A DNA stretch of 33,769 bases, from assembly GCA_012798695.1 (NCBI GenBank), contig JAAZMR010000006.1:1-33769 (forward strand), in the 5' to 3' direction. The stretch comes from Bacillota bacterium. GTDB taxonomy: Bacteria; Bacillota; Limnochordia; DTU087. The translations under genes were made by a program, and so were the position numbers. The first letter of the stretch is position 1; every line of letters begins with the position of its first letter. The notes beneath the pieces are model-generated. The model was not told the origin of the DNA and searched no databases. It saw only the letters and a list, made by a program, of their open reading frames with translations. Of this stretch, positions 17,001 to 24,385 are shown in pieces.

Positions 17001-18131
17001 GGGGAGTTGATACTGCTGCTCTCGCCCATACCTATTTCTCACCTTTTGGAAGCGCTGCCGCACACCTCTGGGAGTCACCAGACCGCTCTTTACATAGTCT
17101 CGATTCACCATATCTGCGAAAACGGAAATACATGAATCCGGTATACCGGCTTGAAACAGCATCTGGGTCACATAGCGAAGCCCGCGGGTAACCCGACATA
17201 TCGCCAAACCATGATGCTCTTGGCAGATCTCGATCGCGTACCTCAACTCACGGGCATTGGTCATGTCGCCATCAGCCAACCGCTCGGCAATCGCGGGCCA
17301 TACTTCACCTTCTGCATAACCCTCGGCAGCTACATGCACTAGTGCATAGGCAATAGCACAGGGATACTGCCTAGCAAGGCGCCGGGCCCGGGCCGCACCA
17401 TCTGGCGCATCCTGTATCGCAGCGGAGATCTGCTGCAGCAATCTGTCATACTGCTCGTCTGGCATCTCTATCCGGCCGAGAAAGCTGGTCTTTGTTAAAG
17501 CCTCCTCCAGCTGGCTATCATATGCCCCTATCGTATCGGCCCTGGGCACATCGATCCGAATGGGTTTCACCAATGTGAAGTCATCATCTGATGGTATCAT
17601 CTGGGGCTTAGACGGAGCATCGTTTTTACCCTCAAAGGGTAATTTCGGTTGTTCCACTCGACGAGGTATCTGCTCACATAACCTCTCTGACCATTGACGC
17701 GCGATCATTCTAAAGGCGTTGGCCAGGAAGATCGGTGACACGGAAGCAGAATATACCTGTTCTTGTTCACTCGCGGTTTCGCTCCAGCCCAATGGCAAGA
17801 TCCCAGAAGGAGGAATAGTTACACTTCTAATCACATACTCAACAGTCCGAGGTTTAAAGCGCTGGGTTGGGCGTTGAGCAGCTAAACGCCTTGCCAGCAC
17901 CACCAGGCGCTTATCAACCGAAACTGCCCAGTCCGGTACAGCTGCAAAACCTATGAATCCATCACTGCAAAGGAGCTTTAGTGTATAATCACGCTCTAAG
18001 GCGACAAAGCGCCAATCTCCAAATAGCGGATCATTCCTAACTTTCTTACATACCTTCACCAGGGTTCTCGCAGGTCTGGATTTCCGTCGATCAGCCCTGC
18101 ATGCATTCAGAGAACGAATAACTTCCTCCAC
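14094..18131 (-). CDS. Giant (~1345-residue) protein of unknown family, partner of the DUF1998 helicase
   Basis: I do not recognise this family. No membrane segment, signal peptide, Walker motif or nuclease motif is visible. About 1-130 is alpha/beta; 160-210 is a Pro/Lys/Asp-rich linker; 215-430 looks helical; a second linker rich in Pro, Lys and Gly lies near 435-465. Then about 700 residues of alternating hydrophobic/polar strands suggest stacked beta domains. The last 150 residues have a Cys/His cluster near 1235-1270 (CLNPDCPHP ... EHYPQC) and a helical end. The gene overlaps the helicase by 4 bp and shares its promoter, so the two products probably act together. The layout resembles DruH-DruE of Druantia type III, but homology is unproven. 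The GTG at 18131 follows TAAGGGGTGAG; an in-frame ATG at 18158 lacks a spaced ribosome site but is possible. Confidence 0.85.
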   Translation of the reverse strand: MEEVIRSLNACRADRRKSRPARTLVKVCKKVRNDPLFGDWRFVALERDYTLKLLCSDGFIGFAAVPDWAVSVDKRLVVLARRLAAQRPTQRFKPRTVEYVIRSVTIPPSGILPLGWSETASEQEQVYSASVSPIFLANAFRMIARQWSERLCEQIPRRVEQPKLPFEGKNDAPSKPQMIPSDDDFTLVKPIRIDVPRADTIGAYDSQLEEALTKTSFLGRIEMPDEQYDRLLQQISAAIQDAPDGAARARRLARQYPCAIAYALVHVAAEGYAEGEVWPAIAERLADGDMTNARELRYAIEICQEHHGLAICRVTRGLRYVTQMLFQAGIPDSCISVFADMVNRDYVKSGLVTPRGVRQRFQKVRNRYGREQQYQLPEPILDFLEHGGNWAEQWMVVTAAYLGSAPGVYSELTDMAPARLMKALEEMAPSRDGYPPKQGPIPPKGGQSRIPRKIRPPTLQIRLDIGRRVLGLYIGEHHYAGDFSGQGWLQALLRDAEGHLVDEILLDARRVSGGIEVQAVEVELSTIDGPLKLDIEYSHHPLASYDIPIVSTDESCLVFSGSGRRINTDMLKNANIWVLLPHDAQILPEAVVKMREPFSDEFGWDLAWLDLQETDSQQLIVQLRELQQVFTVPPELIDEEIEFRGGERAQGAFTRGHPIYMGDLPDMRLQLDEQDRDLLSVFRELRLTIESLDSESRLELDWAEALEYLAEEDGWLDLTSLVEMQDIAPEAAVKLTCTWIDPFGMHRNISVVRIPGFIVDFEEKVWVPQLGKTARCDVIVPLGWEFTLGYGADIVGRFDDVLELEMHSLVAYGWLSYMAVRLPVFIEYPLIQWNYRGGSRAYGWRWRSTRDDIWVEDIEARQLEHLVVMNTSRDVARITLEGGSLRDTQPVIRGEVVLELDLRGLPETVRREGPRVELYLVLHDRHSLELKRVHIATLHSAWVPDEPQGLLVEGEREQQIRLSWDGIGPRRRTIVFLRPAWDVSGLTFRSLIEKDASGCWVDASGARPGPYIMHVFDEEELQWSGSDIDHLIEVQTVAQPLLWVSDGIPQIRELKTEWEGAKLYCTGAVHPIDDHRDWVGIALQNPGEAVLREVTAFLSDEGRFRFYINDADDVAIIGLCSGDGLIYRFIPVGPYLAAQELVTGASVERLLKAKELITEGLTMWIAEKNVRPIQIPPASAQHILDALVRNPQDVDAELILEDPDYLGPVKMVSKQDSETEFEFAFRTMLVECLNPDCPHPPGAISQRKWDTEHYPQCKTFNSHFRRISAQIVVTYDLGAMAARDFTDRQGLPPYVCTLADSSFRPLALDADQMKDSTALCRALARAYIDLFGNLVVKSWNRKESG

Positions 18132-18185
18132 GCGATTCTCACCCCTTAGGGACGGCATCCTGTGTCGGCCAGATTAGAAGCAACG

Positions 18186-18214
18186 AATATGCAATTTGCT
18201 ACACTGTATGTCAA
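18186..18214 (-). promoter_or_regulatory. Sigma-70-type promoter for the giant gene/helicase operon
   Basis: On the minus strand a perfect -35 TTGACA (18209-18214) is separated by exactly 17 bp from CATATT (18186-18191, 4 of 6 to TATAAT). Transcription would start near 18179, giving a leader of about 20 nt to the ATG at 18158 or about 48 nt to the GTG at 18131. It lies just left of the UvrD remnant. Confidence 0.6.
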
Positions 18215-18227
18215 TTGCCGTCTCTAA

Positions 18228-18524
18228 TTGGAAGTATTCGCCAGAATGTCTAGGAACCCTTGGGCCTCTGACATCCCTCATTGCCGCCCAGACGAAACTA
18301 AGGTGATAGCAAGCCTGTGCACAATTCTTGAACGGATCGCGAAGGAAAGCAATTGGGGGAAGTTGGATGATCGCAGCTTCGACGGATTGCGGATTGCCAA
18401 CATGCATAGGGTAAAAGGCTTGGAGTTCGAACATGTCTTCATCGTGGCCGCCAATAAACGCAACGTGCCACATCCTAAGTCGATAGCATATGAGGATCAT
18501 GTTTCACTGACTAAGAGGACATAG
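18228..18524 (+). pseudogene. Truncated UvrD/Rep-type helicase remnant (C-terminal RecA segment)
   Basis: The frame encodes about 98 residues. LRIANMHRVKGLEFEHVFIVAA matches the UvrD/PcrA C-terminal motif (T-x-H-x-x-KGLE-[FW]-x-x-V), followed by NVP and a DHVSL stretch where intact proteins continue to the E-x-RRLxYVAxTRA motif VI. Here it stops at 18524 before motif VI, and the whole ATPase N-terminus is missing: an in-frame stop lies directly before 18228 and no upstream UvrD sequence is seen. No ribosome site is evident. It is therefore a broken gene. It lies head to head with the giant gene, and its left edge is close to that gene's promoter. It may be the scar of a third component (for example a Gabija- or other defence-type UvrD helicase) or of an unrelated repair helicase replaced by the module. 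Confidence 0.7.
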
Positions 18525-18537
18525 TGGACAGATGCTG

Positions 18538-18567
18538 AAAGGGGTCGGCCCAAGGGCCAACCCCTTT
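18538..18567. terminator. Hairpin between the UvrD remnant and the URO-D-like gene
   Basis: The arms aaaggggt and acccctttg pair, then ggcc pairs with ggcc after one C-A mismatch. It is about 25 nt past the stop of the minus-strand URO-D-like gene and just after the end of the plus-strand remnant, so it could serve either. There is no long T-run beyond the arm on either strand. Confidence 0.5.
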
Positions 18568-18592
18568 GCTATCTAGCGCCAATAGTCTATGC

Positions 18593-19600
18593 CTAGTAGC
18601 GATGAGCCAAGAAACGGTCCTTTGCCCACTTGACCCATTCTGGTTTGACACCAAGCACATCCCACTGGGGATAGTCCTTAGCGACAAACCCACCGCCTTG
18701 GCCTAGGTATGTAATCATATCATCGGCTGTCTTTTCAATTAATTCACGATTACCTGTTGGCATGACTTTCTGAATATCCACAGGGGACCAGAATGTGACC
18801 TTGCCCGCATACTGGGACAAAGTCTCTAGCCCAAACAGGCCGGGTTGATCGAGCTGAAGTACATCGATCCCTACTTCGATCAGATCTGGGATGATCTCAG
18901 AAATATCACCACAGGAATGCATCAACACCTTGAGCCCGGCATCATGAGCTTGAGCACATAGACGTCGGAAGGAAGGCGCGAACAGCTCCCTCCAACTGGC
19001 TGGACTAATCAGTAGAGCTTCCTGGCTGCCCCAATCCTCGGCGAAGGTAATACCATCATAACCAGCCTCGGCATAAAAGGAGATATTCTCTGCCAACATG
19101 CTCTCGACCCTAGAACCTAACTCCAGGACCTCGTCCTTGGCAAGGAGTGTATCCATCAAGAAGTTTTCCATTCGCCGCATCTTCCGCATGATATTGAAGG
19201 TAAACCCGGGCAGTCCACCCATAAGGAATTTATCCTGATAGTGCTCTCTAGCTTCCTTGAGCTTATCGATGTCTGCATGAACAAAATGGGGAAAGGTGAT
19301 CTCATCAAGTCGCTCAAATCCGTCCTCCAAAACACCCTTGATTACTTCTCCCTTGCTTGCTCCATCTAGTCGGCCCCAGATGTTGCCCCATTCATCCAGA
19401 TAGACCTGGCCTCGAAAACGGGGCACTTGTTTGAGCAGCTCATCATGATATCCCCACTCGCGATATTCCGCTGGTCTCTCGGTATTATCATACCTGACAC
19501 CACATCCCCTCAGGTCAGAAGGACCATCATTGAAATCCCAGCCTATTCTAGTTGGATTGTCGAATTCGATTATTCTCGTAATAAGTTCCCTGCTATCCAT
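18593..19600 (-). CDS. Uroporphyrinogen decarboxylase-like (URO-D/MtaA family) protein
   Basis: The 335-residue product has a URO-D-type TIM barrel. Conserved elements include AGYDGITFAEDWGSQEALLISP near 180-200, the LMHSCGDI segment near 250 (HxCG, the zinc ligand motif of MtaA/MtbA corrinoid methyltransferases) and VGIDVLQLDQPG near 270. True HemE enzymes begin with a different R-x-P-V-D-R-x-P-V-W-x-M-R-Q-A-G-R segment, which is absent, so this is unlikely to make coproporphyrinogen. Such proteins are common in Bacillota and are often methyltransferase-like or act in sugar or C1 metabolism; substrate unknown. GGGGGCGC precedes the ATG by about 4 nt. No corrinoid protein is adjacent. Confidence 0.75.
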   Translation of the reverse strand: MDSRELITRIIEFDNPTRIGWDFNDGPSDLRGCGVRYDNTERPAEYREWGYHDELLKQVPRFRGQVYLDEWGNIWGRLDGASKGEVIKGVLEDGFERLDEITFPHFVHADIDKLKEAREHYQDKFLMGGLPGFTFNIMRKMRRMENFLMDTLLAKDEVLELGSRVESMLAENISFYAEAGYDGITFAEDWGSQEALLISPASWRELFAPSFRRLCAQAHDAGLKVLMHSCGDISEIIPDLIEVGIDVLQLDQPGLFGLETLSQYAGKVTFWSPVDIQKVMPTGNRELIEKTADDMITYLGQGGGFVAKDYPQWDVLGVKPEWVKWAKDRFLAHRY

Positions 19601-19889
19601 TTTGCGCCCCCTATTGATGTAGTTGGTTCATGCCCAGATGGAGTTACCAAACCTTGATCAACTACAGTGATTGTGACCTGCAGAGCCAACACCTTGGGCA
19701 GGGGTCTGCGGGATCTAAGGATGAGTGCCATGTATGCTGCCGGGATTGATATTACTGCAAAAACGGCATGAACTGTGTGTCATCACAATCTACTAATAGA
19801 TCAAATACTTCTGCCATACTACCCTAAACTCCTCCAACTGTTTCTGCTGGCATTTCCAGCTAAGCTCTTAGTTCACCAGCTCAAAATCG
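19601..19889. other. Intergenic region upstream of the URO-D-like gene
   Basis: I see no gene here. The only structure is an 8-bp inverted repeat, tgtagttg at 19618-19625 and caactaca at 19659-19666, with centres 41 bp apart. It lies 18 to 66 bp upstream of the URO-D-like start and could be an operator or looped site. No good -10/-35 pair was found. Confidence 0.35.
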
Positions 19890-20549
19890 TTAGTCAAGGT
19901 CAACCCGCTTCTGAAGTAAAAGATACCCATGGCAAATCGGACGGTTGACGAGATAGAAAAACAGGCCATAACCCATACCTACCACTGACAGACCAGCCCA
20001 AATCCACTCTGTGGCTGCGGCAACGAAATCATCGACACATATGCCCATCGCTTCCCACGATCTTGCATGGACATGGTAACTAGCTAACATCACTGACTTG
20101 GCCACTTCCGCAACCTTTACATGCATAAGCGCTGCCCTGAGCCAGATCTGGACCACAAATGACAGGCCATAGATGAGGAGGGTCTTCCCCCACCAGCGCA
20201 CCAAACTCTGACTCATATGCAACTTGTTAGGGTAAGCCCCTGTGCCCAGCTGGTCAACACGCGGGTGTGTGGGCAGCAGCAGCCCCATCGGTGTCACTAA
20301 GAACAAGCAATTTAGCAGCTCTCTGGGCCCGAGGATCAAGCCGATGAACGTATTCAGGCCTATGACTACGCCCAATGACCAGCGGACTCCGCATCTAACT
20401 CCGACACCTGCGATCACGCCGGCACACATGTACTTGAAGTAACGGCCGGCTCCCGGCACAAAGGTAAAAACCCACCAATTGACCGTACATACGGCCAAAG
20501 CCATAGCTGACTCAGTCAGAGATTGCAGATCCTGTCTACTCCTGGTCAC
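19890..20549 (-). CDS. Trp/Cys-rich multi-pass membrane protein, unknown
   Basis: The product (about 219 residues from the GTG at 20549) has about five hydrophobic stretches: ALAVCTVNWWVFTFV, CAGVIAGVGVRCGV, SLGVVIGLNTFIGLIL with LLNCLFLVTPMGLLL, KTLLIYGLSFVVQIW, and WIWAGLSVVGMGYGLFFYLV. A Pro/Gly loop lies in the middle. Small glycine-rich helices followed by an LGPRELL loop loosely recall DUF2232/YybS-type or ECF S-component proteins; this is weak and I assign no function. The start is uncertain: the GTG at 20549 has GGGGG about 10 nt upstream, an ATG at 20504 is also possible, and the frame is open to 20639 without a ribosome site. It is divergent from murQ. Confidence 0.5.
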   Translation of the reverse strand: MTRSRQDLQSLTESAMALAVCTVNWWVFTFVPGAGRYFKYMCAGVIAGVGVRCGVRWSLGVVIGLNTFIGLILGPRELLNCLFLVTPMGLLLPTHPRVDQLGTGAYPNKLHMSQSLVRWWGKTLLIYGLSFVVQIWLRAALMHVKVAEVAKSVMLASYHVHARSWEAMGICVDDFVAAATEWIWAGLSVVGMGYGLFFYLVNRPICHGYLLLQKRVDLD

Positions 20550-20820
20550 CGACAACCAGCCCCCACAACCATGGTACCAACTTACAAAGGTGTATTTACA
20601 TGCATGTATGCCCAACTTTCGCCATTGTTTTCGCCCCACTGGCGGTGATTCCCTTGTTTCTCCCAGTCATCAAACCTTTGGAGGTTCCTCCCTAGTCACG
20701 CAGCTTGCTTCTGGAAAGTTTGTTGGAAGGTTTCTTAACTCTGATGCCGAATATGTATTGGCTCATTCCAGGCAGTATCTGTCGTTCCACCATAGAAGTT
20801 TCTGAGGGGAGAGCCTTTGA

Positions 20821-21768
20821 ATGAAAAACCACCGAGAATGTGAAAAGAGCGGTATCACCCATATCCATTCCCCGTCAACAACCGAAAGCCGTAACCAACA
20901 GTCTCTAGATTTAGATACATTGACAACCCAAGAGATAGTGACTCTGATCAATGCCGAGGATCGTAAAGTAGCACTGGCGGTAGGTGCAGCGATTCCTCAG
21001 ATCACTGAAGCTGTTGATCTAATTACCGATCACCTATCAACAGGGGGACGTCTCTTCTATATAGGGGCCGGTACGAGTGGACGCCTGGGCATACTAGATG
21101 CGGCAGAATGCAAACCCACCTTTGGTGTCGGAAGTGATGTAATCGAAGCCATTATAGCAGGTGGCCCGGGCGCCATTATTGAATCGGTGGAACAAGCAGA
21201 AGATGATTTTGAGCAGGGTGGCCAGGAGCTGAAAAAACGCGCTATTTCAGAAAAGGATGTTGTGGTGGGCATTACTGCCAGTGGCATCACCCCCTTTGTC
21301 CTGGGTGCCTTATTCACTGCTCGCCACGCCGGGGCTGCTGCTATTGGATTGGCCTGTAATAGCAATACTTGTATACGAGAATATGCAGATATAGTCATAG
21401 AAGTGATAGTAGGACCGGAAGTGCTTACTGGCTCTACCCGTATGAAAGCTGGATCAGCTCAGAAAATGGTGCTCAATATGCTCAGCACTGCGACAATGGT
21501 AAACCTCGGCAAGGTCTACGAAAACCTCATGGTGGACATGCAGATCACCAATCACAAACTGCTCAGACGGGCCATCCGAATCGTCGAAACCACCACGGTG
21601 GTACCGGCAGAACAAGCAGAAGCCCTCTTAGAGGCATCCGGGAAGGATATCAAATTGGCCATAATCATGGGCAAGTTGAGAGTGGATCTGGCTACAGCCC
21701 AAACTCTATTGGCCCAAGGGCAAGGGTTCGTCAGACAAGCCATTGCCATTGGCCTCAGCGATAGGTGA
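20821..21768 (+). CDS. murQ: N-acetylmuramic acid 6-phosphate etherase
   Basis: The 315-residue product is a SIS-domain enzyme that removes the D-lactyl ether from MurNAc-6-phosphate to give GlcNAc-6-phosphate in the cytoplasm, for cell-wall recycling. IGAGTSGRLGILDAAEC (about 81-97) is the hallmark sequence of MurQ, with the catalytic Glu; the second acidic motif VEQAEDD follows near 120. Also typical are GITASGITPFV, GPEVLTGSTRMKAGSAQK and MVDMQITNHKL, and a C-terminal helical domain. GGGGAGAG lies about 7 nt before the ATG. It overlaps or abuts the following sugar kinase gene and is probably in an operon with it. The released lactate could feed the lactate dehydrogenase in this window, though that is only a possible link. 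Confidence 0.95.
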   Translation: MKNHRECEKSGITHIHSPSTTESRNQQSLDLDTLTTQEIVTLINAEDRKVALAVGAAIPQITEAVDLITDHLSTGGRLFYIGAGTSGRLGILDAAECKPTFGVGSDVIEAIIAGGPGAIIESVEQAEDDFEQGGQELKKRAISEKDVVVGITASGITPFVLGALFTARHAGAAAIGLACNSNTCIREYADIVIEVIVGPEVLTGSTRMKAGSAQKMVLNMLSTATMVNLGKVYENLMVDMQITNHKLLRRAIRIVETTTVVPAEQAEALLEASGKDIKLAIIMGKLRVDLATAQTLLAQGQGFVRQAIAIGLSDR

Positions 21769-21773
21769 TCAAT

Positions 21774-22784
21774 ATGAAATACATATTAGGCATAGATGGC
21801 GGCGGCTCTACAACCACTGCCGTATTGGCCGACGGCACAGGTAAGGTGGTGGGAGCAGGACAAGGTGGAGCAAGTAATTATCAGACCATTGGCTTAGAAA
21901 CTGCCTGTGACTCTCTGAGTGCCGCGATAATGGCTGCCATCGATGATGCTGGTGTCAACTCAAGCGTCACTGCAAGTGATCTAGAAGCTAATCTGGTGAT
22001 CATGCTGGGGCTAGCCGGTGCCGATCGGCCCTGGGATAAAGCCCGCCTTCAAGCAGCCCTCAAGCCCAAGCTTCCCATTCAGCCTGCCCAACTCCTGATA
22101 GAAAATGATGCCCGCATTGCTCTAGCCGGTGCTGCAGGCAATCGTCCAGGCATTATTCTCATCGCCGGTACCGGCTCCATCGCCCTAGGTATAGACCAGG
22201 AAGGCCGGCAAGTCCGAGCCGGGGGTTGGGGCCCTATCTTGGGAGATGAGGGTAGTGGCTACTCAATTGGCCGGGCTGCCCTAACCGCTATCCTCAGAGA
22301 GTATGATGGGCGGGGCCGCCCTACATCTTTGACCAAGAGAGTACTGTCACAATTGGATATTACCAATCCGGAAGAGCTGATCCCCCTGGTTTATCAGGGG
22401 CCCCTTAAGAGACCCAAGATCGCTCGCTTAGCAGAGGTTGTCTTAGATGAAGCCTCTCAAGGTGATCCTGTGAGTCAGTACCTAATCACTACGGCTGCAC
22501 AGGAGTTAGTCGACATAGCCGGGGCTGTTATTAAAAGACTGGGATGGAGCTGTCAACCGACCACCATCGCCGGAACCGGGGGTCTGTTAAGGCCCGGTAA
22601 CCCTATCTGGAAAGCGATCATACAAATACTTGCCCAATCATATGCTCAAAGCAGCCTGGTACCACCACTCTTACCCCCTGTACTAGGAGCCATCTTGCTG
22701 GGGAAGGCATATCTGAGCAAGTCATCACCACACCCGGATTTTATGAGAAATCTCAGAGTATATTTCCAGATTCAGAGACCTTGA
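21774..22784 (+). CDS. BadF/BadG-family sugar kinase (GlcNAc/MurNAc kinase-like)
   Basis: The 336-residue product has the ASKHA kinase fold: GIDGGGSTTTAVLAD phosphate-1 loop at the start, IAGTGSIALG (about 125-134) and GGWGPILGDEGSGYSIG (about 146-162), all features of N-acetylglucosamine kinases and of MurK, the MurNAc/GlcNAc kinase of Clostridium. Next to murQ, phosphorylation of MurNAc or GlcNAc from cell-wall turnover is the likely job: kinase makes MurNAc-6-P and MurQ converts it. The ATG at 21774 has AGGTGATC 6 nt upstream, formed by the murQ stop region; a GTG at 21765 would overlap the murQ stop. Which of the two sugars is preferred is not visible. Confidence 0.85.
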   Translation: MKYILGIDGGGSTTTAVLADGTGKVVGAGQGGASNYQTIGLETACDSLSAAIMAAIDDAGVNSSVTASDLEANLVIMLGLAGADRPWDKARLQAALKPKLPIQPAQLLIENDARIALAGAAGNRPGIILIAGTGSIALGIDQEGRQVRAGGWGPILGDEGSGYSIGRAALTAILREYDGRGRPTSLTKRVLSQLDITNPEELIPLVYQGPLKRPKIARLAEVVLDEASQGDPVSQYLITTAAQELVDIAGAVIKRLGWSCQPTTIAGTGGLLRPGNPIWKAIIQILAQSYAQSSLVPPLLPPVLGAILLGKAYLSKSSPHPDFMRNLRVYFQIQRP

Positions 22785-22965
22785 TCTAGGTGATCATGGG
22801 TTATTATTCTTGTGCTACTCCTTTCCCAAAAAGTGAAGGTATTCGCAGACCTGTAGCGAAGTAACAAATCGTGGAAACTCCTTGTTTGAGTCCCCAAGGC
22901 TCGCATTCTTCTTTTGGATAACCACGCTATCTGAAAATTAACCACGTAATGAGGGAGTGCCTCCT

Positions 22966-24186
22966 TTGCCTTTCTATAAACGCAATCTCTTGGTACTATC
23001 GATCACTATCTTCCTAACTACTTGTAGCTGGAATCAAATTTCTCCCTTCTTGTCGCTTTATATAGAATCCATGGATGCTACAGCGAATATAGCAAGATGG
23101 TCCGGTTTGGCCTTTGCCGCACACTTTGTGTCGGCCTTTTTTGCGCAGCCATTGTGGGGCAAGCTTGGTGATCGAATAGGGCGCAAAGCCATGGTGATGC
23201 GAGCAGGGTTTGGTTTGACCGTGATCTACTTTGGCCTGGGTATGAGTACCCAACCCTGGCATTTGGTTGCTTGGCGTTTTGCCAATGGTATTCTTTCCGG
23301 ATTCATTCCCAGTGCCATTACTCTCATCGCTACTAATACTCCCGAAGATCTAGCAGCCGGGGCTGTAGCCATAGCGCAGAGCTTCAGTGCAGCCGGTGCC
23401 ATGGTAGGCCCGGTTTTGGGCGGCATCCTAGCCGGTATCTTCGGTTACCGCCTCTCCCTCAAGGTATCTGGTATCATCTTATTTGTCGGCACCTTAGCTG
23501 TGGGCCTTTTGGTGCGGGAAGAGCAGACCGATGCCCTAGCCGAACGCTCCAGTATCAAAGAGGATCTGCAGATCGTCTTCGACAGCCGTGTAATGCAGGT
23601 CGTGATGATCACGATTATGTCAGCCAATATCCTCACTTTGTCGGTGACGCCCACTCTTACCCTTTATCTGAGGGAATTATCACCGAATATATCCGGCGCG
23701 ATCAGTGGTGCCATATTCGCCTTGCCTAGTATCGCTTTTGTCCTAACTGCTTATCGTTGGACCAGTTTGGGGGAAAGACGCGGTTTTGACAAACCCATCC
23801 TGACAGGGCTTACCGGTGCTGGCATAGCCATGTTGCTCTTGACTTTGGCCTCAAATACCTGGCTTTTTGGTGCCGGTTACTTTTTGTACGGCCTCTTTGT
23901 TGCCGCACTCGCCCCTAGCGCCGCCTGTCTGATCGCGACCAGGATGCCTGAAGACTTTCGGGGCAGAGCCTATGGAGCTCAGCAATCGGCCGGCATGTTG
24001 GGAGGCCTCATTGGGCCTATAGTTGCTGGCTGGATCGGTGATCGATTCGGCCTAGGATATATTTTCATCTTCACCGGAGTGGTCGGTTTAGCCGGCAGTT
24101 TCCTACTTTCTCAGCTGTTTCATACTATCCGGGAATCCGCAGAACAACCAGTCAGCCAGGACCAACACCCGGGCATCTCGGGTTAG
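22966..24186 (+). CDS. MFS transporter, DHA1-type
   Basis: The 406-residue product has 12 hydrophobic segments. Motif A is GKLGDRIGRKAMVMRAGFG (about 67-85), repeated weakly in the second half as GWIGDRFG. The antiporter motif C, GAMVGPVLGGILAG, is near 145. These features fit the DHA1 group (MdtG/TetA-like), which exports drugs or sugars. The position after murQ and the kinase, with a 180-bp gap, leaves open a role in sugar movement, but motif C points to export. I chose TTG at 22966, preceded by GAGGGAG with 7-nt spacing; a GTG three codons earlier lies too close to that site. Confidence 0.82.
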   Translation: MPFYKRNLLVLSITIFLTTCSWNQISPFLSLYIESMDATANIARWSGLAFAAHFVSAFFAQPLWGKLGDRIGRKAMVMRAGFGLTVIYFGLGMSTQPWHLVAWRFANGILSGFIPSAITLIATNTPEDLAAGAVAIAQSFSAAGAMVGPVLGGILAGIFGYRLSLKVSGIILFVGTLAVGLLVREEQTDALAERSSIKEDLQIVFDSRVMQVVMITIMSANILTLSVTPTLTLYLRELSPNISGAISGAIFALPSIAFVLTAYRWTSLGERRGFDKPILTGLTGAGIAMLLLTLASNTWLFGAGYFLYGLFVAALAPSAACLIATRMPEDFRGRAYGAQQSAGMLGGLIGPIVAGWIGDRFGLGYIFIFTGVVGLAGSFLLSQLFHTIRESAEQPVSQDQHPGISG

Positions 24187-24385
24187 GCATCGCCTGTATA
24201 GTCAACCTGCGAAATATTGAGCTACACATTGAGACAACTCCTAGTGGAGAGTACGGATACCACCACTTGCCAAAAACGTCCCAAATCGCCAGAAGAGAGC
24301 ATCGACACTACCCATCTATGGAAGTAGAATGTCAATGAATTCAAGGCACCTCATGTGCTATCTCCCATAGACAAGGGTGGTTCCC

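Noticed and set aside
9193-18158. Classical DISARM assignment
   Set aside because: DISARM needs a separate DrmB, a DNA methyltransferase and usually DrmC (PLD). None is present, and DUF1998 is fused to the helicase here.
20640-20820. Possible riboswitch (cobalamin or c-di-GMP type) in the region upstream of the membrane protein gene
   Set aside because: Scattered GGGAA and GGCG stretches do not form the required conserved core; no terminator or anti-terminator pair seen.
21369-21764. 131-codon frame overlapping murQ
   Set aside because: Same strand, shifted frame within the conserved murQ sequence; composition is not protein-like.
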